In this document: piece after piece, positions 1 to 9,486 of the stretch
Position numbering within the stretch: position 1 is the stretch's first letter
How the letters are laid out: each line of letters opens with the position of its first letter
DNA from: Actinomyces sp. 432
GTDB lineage: Bacteria; Actinomycetota; Actinomycetes; Actinomycetales; Actinomycetaceae
Reading direction: 5' to 3'
Assembly: GCF_009930875.1 (NCBI RefSeq)
Contig: NZ_CP025249.1
Location: 1,116,001-1,180,000 of the forward strand
DNA: 64,000 nt
The notes under the pieces: model-generated
What the model was told of the DNA's origin: nothing
The model's database searches: none
The model's input: only the letters and a program-made list of their open reading frames with translations
Program-made: the position numbers and the translations under genes

Positions 1-283
1 CGGCCGCCAGCGCCAGACCGATCAGCAGTCGGGAGCGGCGGCGCCCGCGGAGACGGGCGTGAGGGGCCTGCGGTGCGGCACAGCCTGCGGCCACGGCGGC
101 ATCCTCCCCGTCAGGGTCTGTGCCTGCCGCGGAACTCGTCGCGGCCGCGGGCACAGCCGATTGGCCCGGTTCGGGAGAATCGGCTGAGGTATCCACGGTG
201 GTCGGGGCGTGGTCCTCGGGGTCGCCGGCGTGCGGCTCGGTTCCGGGGGCGTCGGAAGGGCGTAGCGTCACGGGGAACATCAT
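1..283 (-). CDS. Probable PDZ/Lon-like membrane protease, N-terminal part only
   Basis: An open frame runs on the minus strand from an ATG ATG pair (first ATG at 281-283) off the left edge with no stop. It encodes about 80 hydrophilic, Pro/Ala/Asp-rich residues, then a basic cluster (RLRGRRRSRLL) and the beginning of a hydrophobic segment (IGLALAA), which looks like an N-terminal cytoplasmic tail followed by a membrane anchor. The identity is an inference from synteny: in actinobacteria a PDZ/S16 Lon-like protease (Rv3194c type) often sits beside the DUF2342 and UPF0182 genes found here. No PDZ or protease domain is visible, so the product could be another single-pass membrane protein. Divergent from the DUF2342 gene with about 220 bases between them. 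Confidence 0.5.
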   Translation of the reverse strand, partial: MMFPVTLRPSDAPGTEPHAGDPEDHAPTTVDTSADSPEPGQSAVPAAATSSAAGTDPDGEDAAVAAGCAAPQAPHARLRGRRRSRLLIGLALAA

Positions 284-502
284 GACGGGTGATCCTGGGA
301 GCGGGCTGCCACCCGCCTGAGGTCGGCTGGGGACCTGGCACGCAGCGCGTGGGAGGCGCCTGCGGGGAACGAGGGCGGGTCGCATGGCTCGCACTCAGGA
401 ATGGATGCAATGATCCGGGTGTTTTCACTGTGCAGTCGCCGCGGGCGTCCCGGCCAGCGCCGCATACACGCCGGACCCACTGAGACCCACCGAGAGGAAC
501 CC

Positions 503-1969
503 ATGAGCGCGGACCCCTTCGACGAGATCGAGCAGCTGCTTGCCGCGATGTTCGGCCCCCAGATGGCCGCGGACGCGGTGGGTGCCCTGCGGGCCTCCGG
601 TGTTGACCCGGAGCAGCTCGCCCGGATTAGTGGCATGGGAGACCTGTCGCGCCTGACCTCGGCCCAGCTGAGTGGCCTGCAGGCACAGATGCAGGGGCTG
701 TTTGCGGGCGCTGCCAGCGGTACCGTCAACTGGACGATGGGGCAGGACCTGGCGTTGCGTACCGCTCGTGGTGATGGCGACCCGGTCATTACCGCCGCAG
801 ATGCTGAACAGACCAGCAAGGCCTTGGCCGTTGCCGACCTCTGGCTCGACGCCGCCACCGACTTCATGCCGGCGCCCGGGCCGCGCGAGGCCTGGTCGCG
901 TTCCCAGTGGGTCGAGCGCACCCTGCCGGTCTGGAAGGATGTATGCGCACCCGTGGCTGATGCAGCCACCGGGGCGCTGGGCGATGCGCTGCAGCACCAG
1001 ATCACCAGGCTGGCGGACTCCGAGGCCGCGAGCGCCCAGATGGGGGCGCTGGGTAACGTCATGCGTTCCATGGCCGGAACCGCCTTCGGCTTGCAGCTCG
1101 GGCAGGCCATCGGCGAGTTGGGCCGCCAGGCGGTTGCCGCCACCGATGTCGGTCTGCCGCTGACCCGCGAGCCGGGGACGGCGCTCGTTCCTGCGAACGT
1201 GACGGCCTTTGCCGCCGAGCTGGAGGCCGATGCGGATCAGGTCAGGCTCTTCCTGGCGGTGCGGGAGGCGGCTGCTGCCCGCCTGTACGCCCACGTTCCC
1301 TGGCTGCGCAGTCAGCTGCTGGCCGCTGTGGAGGCGTACGCTCGCGGCATCGTGATCGACGTCGACGCCGTTGAGCAGGCAGTCGCCCAGGTGGACCCGA
1401 ACGATCCGGAGGCGATCCGGCGCGCGCTCGAGTCGGGCATGTTCGCCCCCCAGGAGACGGGCGCCCAGAAGGAGGCCCTGGAGCACCTAGAGACCCTGCT
1501 GGCCCTGGTTGAGGGCTGGGTGGAGGTCGTCTCTGCGCGTGCGCTGGCGCCGCATTTGCCACTTGCCGTTGCACTGCGCGAGATGGTCCGGCGCCGCCGT
1601 ATTCAGGGCGGGCCGGCGGAGCAGGTATTCGCCCGCCTGATCGGGATGGAGTTCCGGCCCCGCCGCGTACATGAGGCCGCACGGCTGTGGGAGAGGCTGG
1701 GCGCGGAACTGGGGGACGCCGAGCGCGATGCGTTCTGGCGTCATCCCGACGTCGTGCCGACCGCTGCCGAGCTGGCCAACCCGGACGACTTCCTGACCAT
1801 GCGGCGTGCCGCCCAGGACATGGATGCGGAGATGGACGCGGACCTGGCCTCCCTGCTGGACGGTACGCTCGGTTACGCCGCTGGCGCCAAGGACGCCGAC
1901 GCGGGCGGCGGGGCCGCGCGCGAGGCGGATGAGCCGGGAGCCGCCCCGGAGGACGAGTCTGAGCAGTGA
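503..1969 (+). CDS. DUF2342 / zincin-like family protein
   Basis: A 488-residue soluble protein of the actinobacterial DUF2342 (zincin-like, 'F420 biosynthesis-associated') family; its substrate is unknown. Start ATG at 503 is preceded by GAGAGG at a good distance; an in-frame upstream ATG at 401 lacks this site. Family hallmarks seen are the Gly/Met/Gln-rich middle (MRSMAGTAFGLQLGQAIGEL), the segment VREAAAARLYAHVPWLRSQL near residues 252-271, and the LVEGWVEVVSARA stretch near 335. The C-terminal ~30 residues are an acidic/Ala tail. In relatives I recall a His within the REAAxARL segment; here it is Ala, which may mean the metal site is degenerate. Stands between a divergent membrane protein and a convergent PPA1309 gene. 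Confidence 0.85.
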   Translation: MSADPFDEIEQLLAAMFGPQMAADAVGALRASGVDPEQLARISGMGDLSRLTSAQLSGLQAQMQGLFAGAASGTVNWTMGQDLALRTARGDGDPVITAADAEQTSKALAVADLWLDAATDFMPAPGPREAWSRSQWVERTLPVWKDVCAPVADAATGALGDALQHQITRLADSEAASAQMGALGNVMRSMAGTAFGLQLGQAIGELGRQAVAATDVGLPLTREPGTALVPANVTAFAAELEADADQVRLFLAVREAAAARLYAHVPWLRSQLLAAVEAYARGIVIDVDAVEQAVAQVDPNDPEAIRRALESGMFAPQETGAQKEALEHLETLLALVEGWVEVVSARALAPHLPLAVALREMVRRRRIQGGPAEQVFARLIGMEFRPRRVHEAARLWERLGAELGDAERDAFWRHPDVVPTAAELANPDDFLTMRRAAQDMDAEMDADLASLLDGTLGYAAGAKDADAGGGAAREADEPGAAPEDESEQ

Positions 1970-2081
1970 CGCCGTCGGGGGAGTCTAGGGTGAGCGCCGG
2001 GAATCGCCGATGCTGTGCTAGTCGGCGCTAATCAGCTCTAGTCGGTGCTGACCCGTGCCGACCGGAGGCGGTGGAGGGGGG

Positions 2082-2687
2082 CTATTGCAGAGTGTTCCGC
2101 AGTGCCTCCACCAGGCCAGGTACGAGGCTCTCGCCGGCCACTACCGCGTCCGCCGAGTCATGGGAGCGGGTGCGCAGGGCGCACCAGGACTCCCCGGAGC
2201 GGAGCACGCCCACGACGATCCGCACGTCGTCCCGGTCCGGCCGGGACGCCAGGTAGGCGGAGCGCTTCTGCGGATCCCTGATCGCGGCTGCTTCCCGCTC
2301 CGCCTCGTCGGGAAGCAGCATCCGTTCCGTGGATATGGCGGTGCCGTCGACCTCCTCGGGCCAGACGATCCCTGCCAGCAGCTCCTCCAGGCTGTCTACC
2401 GGTGGCAGGTCGCCCTGCTCAATGGCGGTGAGTGCCTCCGGATCCGTGCGCGCCTCCGCGAGCGCGTCGGCGTCGAGCATCCGTTCCAGCATGGGGTCCT
2501 CCTGCAGGGCCGCGGCGGTGCGCACCAGTGCGAAGACACCCACGGGAGCGTCCCAGCCACTGCTGGCGGCATGCTCCTCCAGCTGGACGACCACGCGCCT
2601 GAGGGCCGCCTGCCGGGGGGCGGTGGGGCGGTTGACGGGTTTCGCGCTCGGGCTCCCGGTGGGATCCTGGCTCGTATCCTCGATCAT
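2082..2687 (-). CDS. PPA1309 family hypothetical protein
   Basis: A 201-residue protein of the actinobacterial PPA1309 family, of unknown function. The N-terminal region (RQAALRRVVVQLEEHAASSGWDAP) and the C-terminal block (DRDDVRIVVGVLRSGESWCALR, then AGESLVPGLVEALRNTL) are family-typical. The body is acidic and helical with no signal peptide or membrane segment. The frame is open far upstream, to about 3260, but the composition before the ATG at 2685-2687 is arginine-rich shadow coding, so this ATG is preferred; it lacks a clear Shine-Dalgarno and the start is therefore only moderately certain. It lies convergent to the DUF2342 gene and divergent from UPF0182, an order common in actinobacteria. 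Confidence 0.8.
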   Translation of the reverse strand: MIEDTSQDPTGSPSAKPVNRPTAPRQAALRRVVVQLEEHAASSGWDAPVGVFALVRTAAALQEDPMLERMLDADALAEARTDPEALTAIEQGDLPPVDSLEELLAGIVWPEEVDGTAISTERMLLPDEAEREAAAIRDPQKRSAYLASRPDRDDVRIVVGVLRSGESWCALRTRSHDSADAVVAGESLVPGLVEALRNTLQ

Positions 2688-2947
2688 GGTGCCATCATGC
2701 CAGTAGTGGCGCAGGTACTGGGGTCGGGCGGCGCTTCCCGGGGCGTGGGGTACGTGGGCCGGAACAGGTGCGCGTGGCCTTGAGGCAGGCTGCCGTGCCA
2801 GCTTGCTCCGGGCGCAGCGCTGCCTATGAATTGACTTATATTTTGTGGGCCTGACGTGACGTGTGCGACGATTGGGCTGGTGGCGCCGCCGGCGCTGGCC
2901 GCTGTGCGCCAAGCGCGCACGCACAATGACACGGAACGACACGGAGC

Positions 2948-5900
2948 GTGAGCGTGAGCACCAGGCCCGACGACGATCCAATCGACAAGCCCGACGACGA
3001 GTCCGCTGCCCAAGACTCCTCCGAGACGGAGAGCCGAGACGACCGCGTGCGCGGCGGTTTCTTCCAGGCGGACGACGCAGACGCCAGACCTGGGCATGCA
3101 CAGGACGAGCCCGGTGACGGTGGGCGAGCAGGCGCGAGCGCGGATGAGGTAGACGCGCAGGATGACGAGCCGGAGGACTCCGGTCCCTTCGCCGCATCGG
3201 CATTCGACCCGTCTGCGCTTTTCGGCCTGGGCGCCTCCTCGCGCGCGGGCGGGGGAGCATACGCGGCGCGGCGGCAACGGCGACCCGGTGGCGGGGCCGG
3301 CTCCAACCACCCGCCGACCCAGCGCAGCGGTGGGGACGCTCGTGGGCGACCGGGCCCGCTGGCCCTGACCATCGGCATCCTGGCCCTGCTGGCCACCATC
3401 ATCGCCTTCTTGTCGCGCACCTGGACGGAGGTGCTGTGGTTCGACCAGCTGGGCTTCTCCCGCGTCATCTGGACTCAGTGGATTGCGGCAGGAGGCATGT
3501 TCCTGATCGGTTTCCTGATCATGTTCGCCGCAGTATTCGTGGCGATCCGGCTGGCCTACCGCGCCCGCGAGATCGGCATGCCCCAGGACGAGGCGACGCG
3601 CAACCTCGCGGCATATCGTTCCGCGGTCGAGCCCATCCAGCGGCAGCTGACTTGGATTGTGCCGGCGGGGCTGGCCCTGGTCAGTTCCGCCTGGGATGTG
3701 GCGCCGCGTTGGCGGGAGGTGCTGCTGGCGGCTAATGCGCAGTCCTTCGGGACGACGGACCCGCAGTTCGGGCTGGACGTCTCTTTCTACGTGTTTGTGC
3801 TGCCGGTGCTGGAGCTGCTGGTGTCCTACCTCACGCGCGTGGTCGTGTTCGCGGGCATATGCAGTGTCGTCGTCCACTACCTGTACGGCGGGATCTCCGT
3901 GGCGCGCGAACCGCACTTCACCCGGGCGGCCTGGGTACACCTGACGGTCTTCCTGGCCCTGTTCGCCCTGCTGCGAGGGGGCTCCTACTGGCTGGGGCGG
4001 TACGCCTCCCTGTATGCATCGAACAGCAGGTTCGACGGCGCCGGCTACACCGATGTCAATGCCTCCCTGCCCGCCAGTGCGATCCTGGCTGCAATCAGCG
4101 TGGTGGTGGCGGCACTGTTCCTGTTCTCCATACGGTCGAGCTCCTGGCGGCTGCCCATCACCGGTGTTGCGGTGATGATTGTGTCTGCACTGCTAATCGG
4201 CACCGCCTACCCGGCGGTGATTCAGAACTTCGTGGTCAATCCCAACGCCCAGCGGGAGGAGGCGCCTTATATTGATCGCAACATCAAGGCCACGCTGACC
4301 GCATACGGCCTGGACGATGTTGAGATCACCGACTACGACGCCAAGACGACGGCGGAGGCGGGGCAGCTGCTGGAGGATGCCGAGTCCACGACGTCGATCC
4401 GCCTGCTGGACCCGAACCTGGTCTCCCCGACCTTCCGCCAGCTGCAGCAGAACAAGCAGTACTACTCCTTCGCCTCCTCGCTGAACGTAGACCGGTACAA
4501 CATCGACGGTGCGAGCCGGGACACGGTTATCGCCGTGCGCGAGCTCAACTTCGACGGCCTTGATGCAGGGCAGCGCACCTGGATCAACGAGCACACCGTG
4601 TACACGCACGGCTACGGCGTGGTGACGGCCTACGGAAACACCGTCGCCTCCGGCGGCTACCCCTCATTCTGGGAGGGCGGCATCCCCTCGGTCGGTGACC
4701 TGGGGAGTACGAGCCGCGCATCTACTTCGGCCAGGCCTCGCCGTCGTACTCCATTGTGGGCGGTGACGACGGCGGCAGCCCGCGCGAGCTCGACTACCCC
4801 GATGACTCCGCACCCTCCGGGCAGGTCAACACCACGTTCTCCGGGGACGGCGGGCCGGACGTGTCCAACCCGTGGAACCGGCTGCTGTACGCGGTGAGGT
4901 TCCAGGAGATGAACATCCTGTTCTCCCAGGAGGTCCGCAGCGGATCGCAGATCCTGTACAACCGCAACCCCGCGGACCGGGTGGCGCAGGTGGCGCCGTG
5001 GCTGACCCTGGACGGCAGCCCCTACCCGGCGGTGGTGGACGATGATGGTGACGACTCCACTCCCAAGCGGGTCGTTTGGATCCTTGACGGCTACACCACC
5101 ACCAACAACTACCCCTATTCCCAGCACGAGTCGCTGGAGGACACCATGAGTGACGCGACCTCCGGCTCCGCGCTCCTGGGTGCACCGGAGGAGTCCAACT
5201 ACGTGCGCAACTCGGTCAAGGCCGTAGTAGACGCCTATGACGGCTCCGTGACCCTGTACGAGTGGGATGAGGACGACCCGATCCTGGCCGCTTGGAAGGC
5301 GGTCTTCCCGGGGTCGGTCACCCCGATGAGCGAGATGAGTGCAGACCTGATGGCGCACATGCGCTACCCGGAGGACCTGTTCAAGGTTCAGCGCACCGTG
5401 CTGGCCAACTACCACGTCACCGACCCCGAGGACTTCTACTCCGGCGGTGACTTCTGGAAGGTGCCCGATGACCCGACCAAGTCGGGTGACGAGGCACAGG
5501 CCCCCTACTACCTGACGTTGAAGATGCCGGACCAGGATGAGGCGACGTTCTCCCTGTCCAGCGTCTACATCATTGGTGGTAACACCGATCGCAACGTGCT
5601 CACAGGTTTCCTCGCCGTAGACTCGGAGACGGCCGGCGGCGAGAACGGCGGCCGCAACCCCGATTACGGCAAGTTGAGGCTGCTGGAGCTGCCACGCTCG
5701 TCGAATGTGTCTGGTCCCGGCCAGGTGCAGAACAACTTCAACTCCAACGCCACCGTCTCTCAGGTGCTGAACCTGCTCTCGCAGCAGGGCTCTGAGGTGA
5801 TCCGCGGCAACCTGCTGACTCTGCCGGTGGGCGGCGGACTGCTGTACGTGCAGCCCGTCTACGTGCAGGCATCCTCCGGGACGCAGTACCCGCTGCTGCG

Positions 5901-6354
5901 GGAGGTACTGGTCTCCTTCGGTGACAAGGTCGGCTTCGCTGACACGCTCTCCGAGGCCCTGGACCAGGTGTTCGGCGGCGACTCGGGCGCTACTACGGGG
6001 GAGGAGGCCGTCGACGGCGACGCCGCGGCGGCTAACGACACCTCGGCGGAGGCTGAGGAGGGCACCGATCAGGCCGTGCCCACTGTCGAGGCCACACCAC
6101 CGGCCACGACAGACGCTACGCCGGAGGCCACGCCGCAGCCGAGCGCAGCTGCTACCCCGGGGGCGACCACGGGGTCCGGCGACCCGGCTGCCGATCTGGA
6201 GACCGCGCTTTCCGACGCGCAGACGGCTATGGAGGACGCGGGCAAGGCGATGCAGGACGGAGACTGGTCCGCCTACGGCGAGGCCCAGGACCGCCTGACT
6301 GACGCCCTGAACCGGGCGGTGGCTGCCCAGCAGCAGCTCGACTCCCAGGGATGA
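2948..6354 (+). CDS. UPF0182 family integral membrane protein (frameshifted in this sequence)
   Basis: A large UPF0182 (COG1615; Rv3193c/Rv0064-like) membrane protein of unknown role, about 1135 residues when repaired. Order: acidic disordered N-terminus (1-135), several membrane helices (from LALTIGILALLATIIAFLS near 137 through about 430), then a long extracytoplasmic domain, a Thr/Pro/Ala linker and a short helical tail rich in Asp/Gln. The frame breaks in GGGG at 4702-4705: upstream it reads to IPSVGDLG, and the family continuation EYEPRIYFGQASPSYSIVGG resumes in the next frame. One added G restores it. Starts at GTG 2948 (GTG 2954 is also possible) with only a weak GGAG. Since both halves are intact over hundreds of codons, a sequencing error is more likely than a pseudogene. 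Confidence 0.88.
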
Positions 6355-6460
6355 GCCGCCGGGCCTGAACAGCGTGAGTGGCGCATGCGTCGTGGTGAGC
6401 AAGGGCACGTCGCCCGGGTTTGTCGTCCCCGCGGGCGGCGGACTAGAGTAATGACCACGA

Positions 6461-6537
6461 CGCGGGGTGGAGCAGTTCGGTAGCTCGCCGGGCTCATAAC
6501 CCGGAGGTCGCAGGTTCGAATCCTGCCCCCGCTACCA
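6461..6537 (+). tRNA. Initiator tRNA-fMet (CAT)
   Basis: A 77-nt cloverleaf with encoded CCA. The acceptor stem 5' arm CGCGGGG pairs with CCCCGCT leaving the first base pair (C1:T72) unpaired, and the anticodon stem CCGGG/CCCGG has the three consecutive G:C pairs; both are initiator hallmarks. The anticodon loop CTCATAA carries CAT and the T arm contains GGTTCGAATCC. A strong terminator follows within three bases, so this is probably a single-gene transcript. Confidence 0.97.
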
Positions 6538-6539
6538 CG

Positions 6540-6589
6540 GAAGGGCGGAATCGCAACGGAAACAAGTTGCGATTCCGCCCTTCAGTTTT
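6540..6589 (+). terminator. Strong intrinsic terminator after tRNA-fMet
   Basis: Perfect 18-bp inverted repeat (6540-6557 with 6566-6583), loop GGAAACAA, followed by AGTTTTG. It starts three bases after the tRNA CCA end. Confidence 0.92.
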
Positions 6590-6616
6590 GTCCAAATACT
6601 ACCGACTGGACACTTG

Positions 6617-7170
6617 TGGGTTATCGGCGCGAATGTGTGTGGTGGGTTATCGGCGCAAACGTGGTGCTTTAGACCGGCGTGTCGTGTGTTCTAGCTGGTT
6701 GGTCCGGCCCGGCCTTTGCGGGTCCTGAGGCCTTCTTCGGGGGTGGGTGTGGTGCCCCATCCTGCGGGGTGCGTACTGGCGCTAGTGGTGGCCTCCGGCG
6801 TCGGGGACTGGGCGGCTTTGCATGACACTGCACGACACTGCACGACCCTGGGTGGCACTGCACGACCTTGGTGCGCACTCCACGACCCCGGGGTGGTCGT
6901 GCAACGTACACCAAGGTCGTGGAACGCGGCCCGAGGTCGTGCAAGACACGGGGCGGGTAAGCGGTCCGGGCGCCGGATGCGTGTGCCGTGCTTCGTCCCG
7001 GCTTTGTCCCGGCGCCGTCCCGGGGTGGATCTAGTGGCGTGGTGGCAGTTGCGGGGTTGTCGGCGCGAGTGTGTGTGCGGTTGGTGCGTGTCGCGGTGTT
7101 CTAGCTGGTTGCTCCGGCCCAGCCTTCGCGGGTCCCGAGGTCTTCCTCTGGGGATGGGTGTTGTACCACC
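6617..7170. repeat. Pair of diverged direct repeats (about 6617-6752 and 7053-7170)
   Basis: Two copies of a roughly 80-130 base unit about 410 bases apart. The clearest core is GTGTTCTAGCTGGTT (6687 and 7097), followed in both by TCCGGCCC, a GCCTT(T/C)GCGGGTCC block, a GAGG-CTTC block and GG(G/A)TGGGTGT. The 5' part carries GGTTATCGGCGCGAA-like units, twice in the first copy (near 6619 and 6645) and once, diverged, in the second (near 7055). By eye the core is about 80% identical. The inverted-repeat array lies between the copies. No credible gene covers 6590-7231. Confidence 0.75.
6819..6943. repeat. Array of TGCACGAC-type units in opposing orientations
   Basis: Five forward copies of the 8-mer TGCACGAC or close variants start near 6819, 6829, 6839, 6859 and 6879; three reverse-complement copies (GGTCGTG[C/G]A) follow near 6894, 6915 and 6934. 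The two sets face each other, so the region can fold: CACGACCTTGGTG (6861-6873) is perfectly complementary to CACCAAGGTCGTG (6909-6921), and inside it CACGACC pairs with GGTCGTG around CCCCGGGGT. It resembles a clustered operator or a structured intergenic element. No known family was recognised. Confidence 0.75.
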
Positions 7171-7231
7171 GCCTGGGGCCGGTGCGGGCGGCGGTTTCGG
7201 GGTCCTGCTCGGCGGTGGTGCGCTGGTTCAG

Positions 7232-7740
7232 TCAGCACCGGTACAGGGTGGTGTGGTCGCTCAGGGCTACCAGCCACCCGGTGGCCTGGTCAGCAGTCGA
7301 GACCAATAGCTCGGCCATGGTGCGGTTGGCGGCGTCCAGGCGGCGCAGCTTCAGCGCGGCCTGCAGCAGCATCGTCGACTCTCCAGCATCGAGCTCGCTG
7401 TCGGGCTGGTCCAGGAGAGCGGCGAGCTCGTCGACGTCCGTCGGCACGGGCGCGGCCTCGTCTCGGTGCACGGTCGGCACGATGATCGGGTAGGCGAGCA
7501 TTTCGAGTAGGGCCGCGGCGATCTGGGCGACTCCCCGGTGCTGCCTGCAGCCACATGGGCGGTCGCCTCACCACTAGAGGCGAGTGTCACCATCGAGCGG
7601 ATCCGGTCGGCGTCGTACCCCTGTGCCTTCGCCTGTTCGGCGGCCAGTTGCGGGCGACTGGTTGCTCGCCTGGGCAACGAGAGTGTCGTCGGCGACTAGT
7701 GACGTGAGCGCCCTGTCTAGTCCAGGTCTAGTCCAGGCCG
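7232..7740 (-). pseudogene. Broken small gene of unknown function
   Basis: Three minus-strand frames join into one helical, Ala/Leu/Gln-rich protein of about 150-165 residues. The first piece reads ALTSLVADDTLVAQASNQ (about 7660-7715), the second QLAAEQAKAQGYDADRIRSM and on to HVAAGSTG (about 7540-7655), the third VAQIAAALLEMLAYPIIVPT to the C-terminus ALSDHTTLYRC (7232-7530). The second junction is the GGGG at 7533-7536, where one added G restores GSTGGVAQIAAALLEM; the first junction, near 7660, needs a different correction, so the gene may be truly decayed. I do not recognise the family. It lies in the repeat-rich stretch beyond tRNA-fMet, on the strand opposite the tRNA. Confidence 0.55.
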
Positions 7741-7966
7741 GACGGTGAGAGCATCCGATGCGATGTCAGTGCGGCTCACCTGTGTGCCGGCGGCGGTGAG
7801 GGCGCCGACCGGGAGACCCGAGCGTGACCCCGCTGACCAGACCTACAACCAGGTTCAGGCCAGTCTGCGGGCCCCCGCCCGGAGAGCCATCCTGATCATC
7901 GTCAACCTGAACAACTACCGCCACTGATGAGAAAGGCTCACTGCATCGTTGAGGTAGTGTCCCGCC

Positions 7967-9486
7967 ATGACAGACTCGCCTTCCTCCCTAGCTGAATCCC
8001 CGGTTGCCGCCGCCACCGCCGCGCCCGGTCCCCAGTCGGCCACCGGTGCGGACTCAGCCAGTTCCCGCATTGAGAACGCCGGCCTGGACGTGATCGCCGA
8101 GTCCGAGCGCAAGGGCCGCCCCGCGACCTGTTCATGCCCTGGTTCGCCGCCAATATCTCGGTGCTCGGACTGTCCTGGGGCGCCTGGGTGCTCGGCTTCG
8201 GCCTGTCCTTCGCCCAGGCCGTAGTCGCCGGCGTAGTCGGCGTAGTCGTCTCCTTCCTGCTTTGCGGCTTCATCGCCGTGCTCGGCAAGCGCGGCAGCGC
8301 CCCCACCCTGGCCCTGTCACGCGCCGCCTTTGGCTACCACGGCAACCGCCTGTCCGCCGCCATCTCCTGGATCCTCACCGTCGGCTGGGAAACAGTGCTG
8401 TGCGTGTCCGCGTCCCTCGCCTCCGCCACGGTGCTGCAGGCCCTGGGCTGGCACAACGAGCTCGGCGCCCAGATCGTCGGCTTCCTGCTGACCGTGGGAC
8501 TCGCGGCCAGCGCCGGCATCCTCGGCTTCGACACCATCATGCGGGTGCAGACATGGATCACCTGGGCCACGGGCATACTCACCATGGTCTACCTGCTACT
8601 GGTCTCCCCGCAGATCGACTTCTCCGCGCTGGCGGCGCTACCCGCCGGCTCGGCGGCCGCCTTCATCGGTGCCCTGGTCATGGTCGCCACCGGATTCGGC
8701 CTGGGCTGGGTCAACGCCGCCGCGGACTACTCCCGCTACCTGCCGCGCAGCGCCTCCACCGGCGGCGTGATCGCGTGGACCACCATCGGCTCCTCCCTGC
8801 CAGTCGTCGTCCTCGTCGTCGCCGGCATCATGCTGGTCGGCTCCGACCCCGAGCTCGGCACCGCCATTGACGCCGACCCCATCGGCGCCCTCACCACCAT
8901 CCTGCCCACCTGGTTCCTGGTCCCCTTCGCCGTCGTGGCGATCCTGGGGCTCGCCGGCGGAATCATCATGGACCTGTACTCCTCGGGGCTGTCCCTCCTG
9001 GCCACCGGCGTGCCCGTGAAGCGGCACCAGGCGACCGCCATCGATGCGACCATCATGACGGTGGGCACCATCGCCGTGATCTTCGGGGCGGAGGACTTCC
9101 TCGGGCCCTTCCAGGGATTCCTGACCACCCTGGGCGTGGTGATCGCCGCCTGGGCGGGTGTCATGCTCGCCGAGGTGCGCCTGCGCCGCCGCGACTACGA
9201 CGAGGCCGCACTGTTCACCCCCGACGGCGTCTACGGCTCGGTCAACCTGGAGGCTATCGCGCTGGTCGTCCTCGGCTCCGGGGTCGGCTGGGGCCTGGTG
9301 GTCAACTCCGCCGCCTCCTGGCTGAGCTGGCAGGGCTACCTGCTTGGGCCCCTGGGTGGCCGCGACGGCGCCTGGGCCGGTGCGAACCTGGGCGTTCTTG
9401 TGGCACTGCTGATCGGCCTGCTCGGGCACCTGCTCCTCGGCAGGCGCCGCGTGCAAGCCCAGGAGCAGGCGGGGGAGCAGGCATGA
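7967..9486 (+). CDS. NCS1-family nucleobase permease (frameshifted in this sequence)
   Basis: A cytosine/purine/allantoin-type NCS1 symporter, about 506 residues when repaired, with twelve predicted membrane helices. The N-terminal piece (ATG 7967, after TTGAGGTAG) ends RIENAGLDVIAESERKGRP; the family continuation RDLFMPWFAANISVLGLSWG lies in the next frame. The break is at CCCC 8119-8122, where one extra C joins the halves. NCS1 traits seen are the R-D-L-F-x-P-W-F-A-A-N entry, SRAAFGYHGN and the AADYSRYLPR segment. Its stop overlaps the purine nucleoside phosphorylase start by four bases (ATGA), so the pair should be co-translated and the substrate is likely a purine base or related compound; exact specificity is not readable. 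Confidence 0.88.

Noticed and set aside
2045..2783. Plus-strand frames of up to 242 codons
   Set aside because: They lie antisense to the PPA1309 gene and lack motifs.
4657..6408. 583-codon minus-strand frame
   Set aside because: Shadow of the UPF0182 coding sequence; unusual composition and no start site.
6819..6943. Could the TGCACGAC units be a CRISPR array?
   Set aside because: Units are only 8-9 bases, spaced irregularly at 10-20 bases, and occur in both orientations; there are no uniform spacers and no cas genes.
6461..7970. Prophage or integrative element attached to tRNA-fMet
   Set aside because: No integrase and no second copy of the tRNA 3' end were seen downstream; only decay and repeats.
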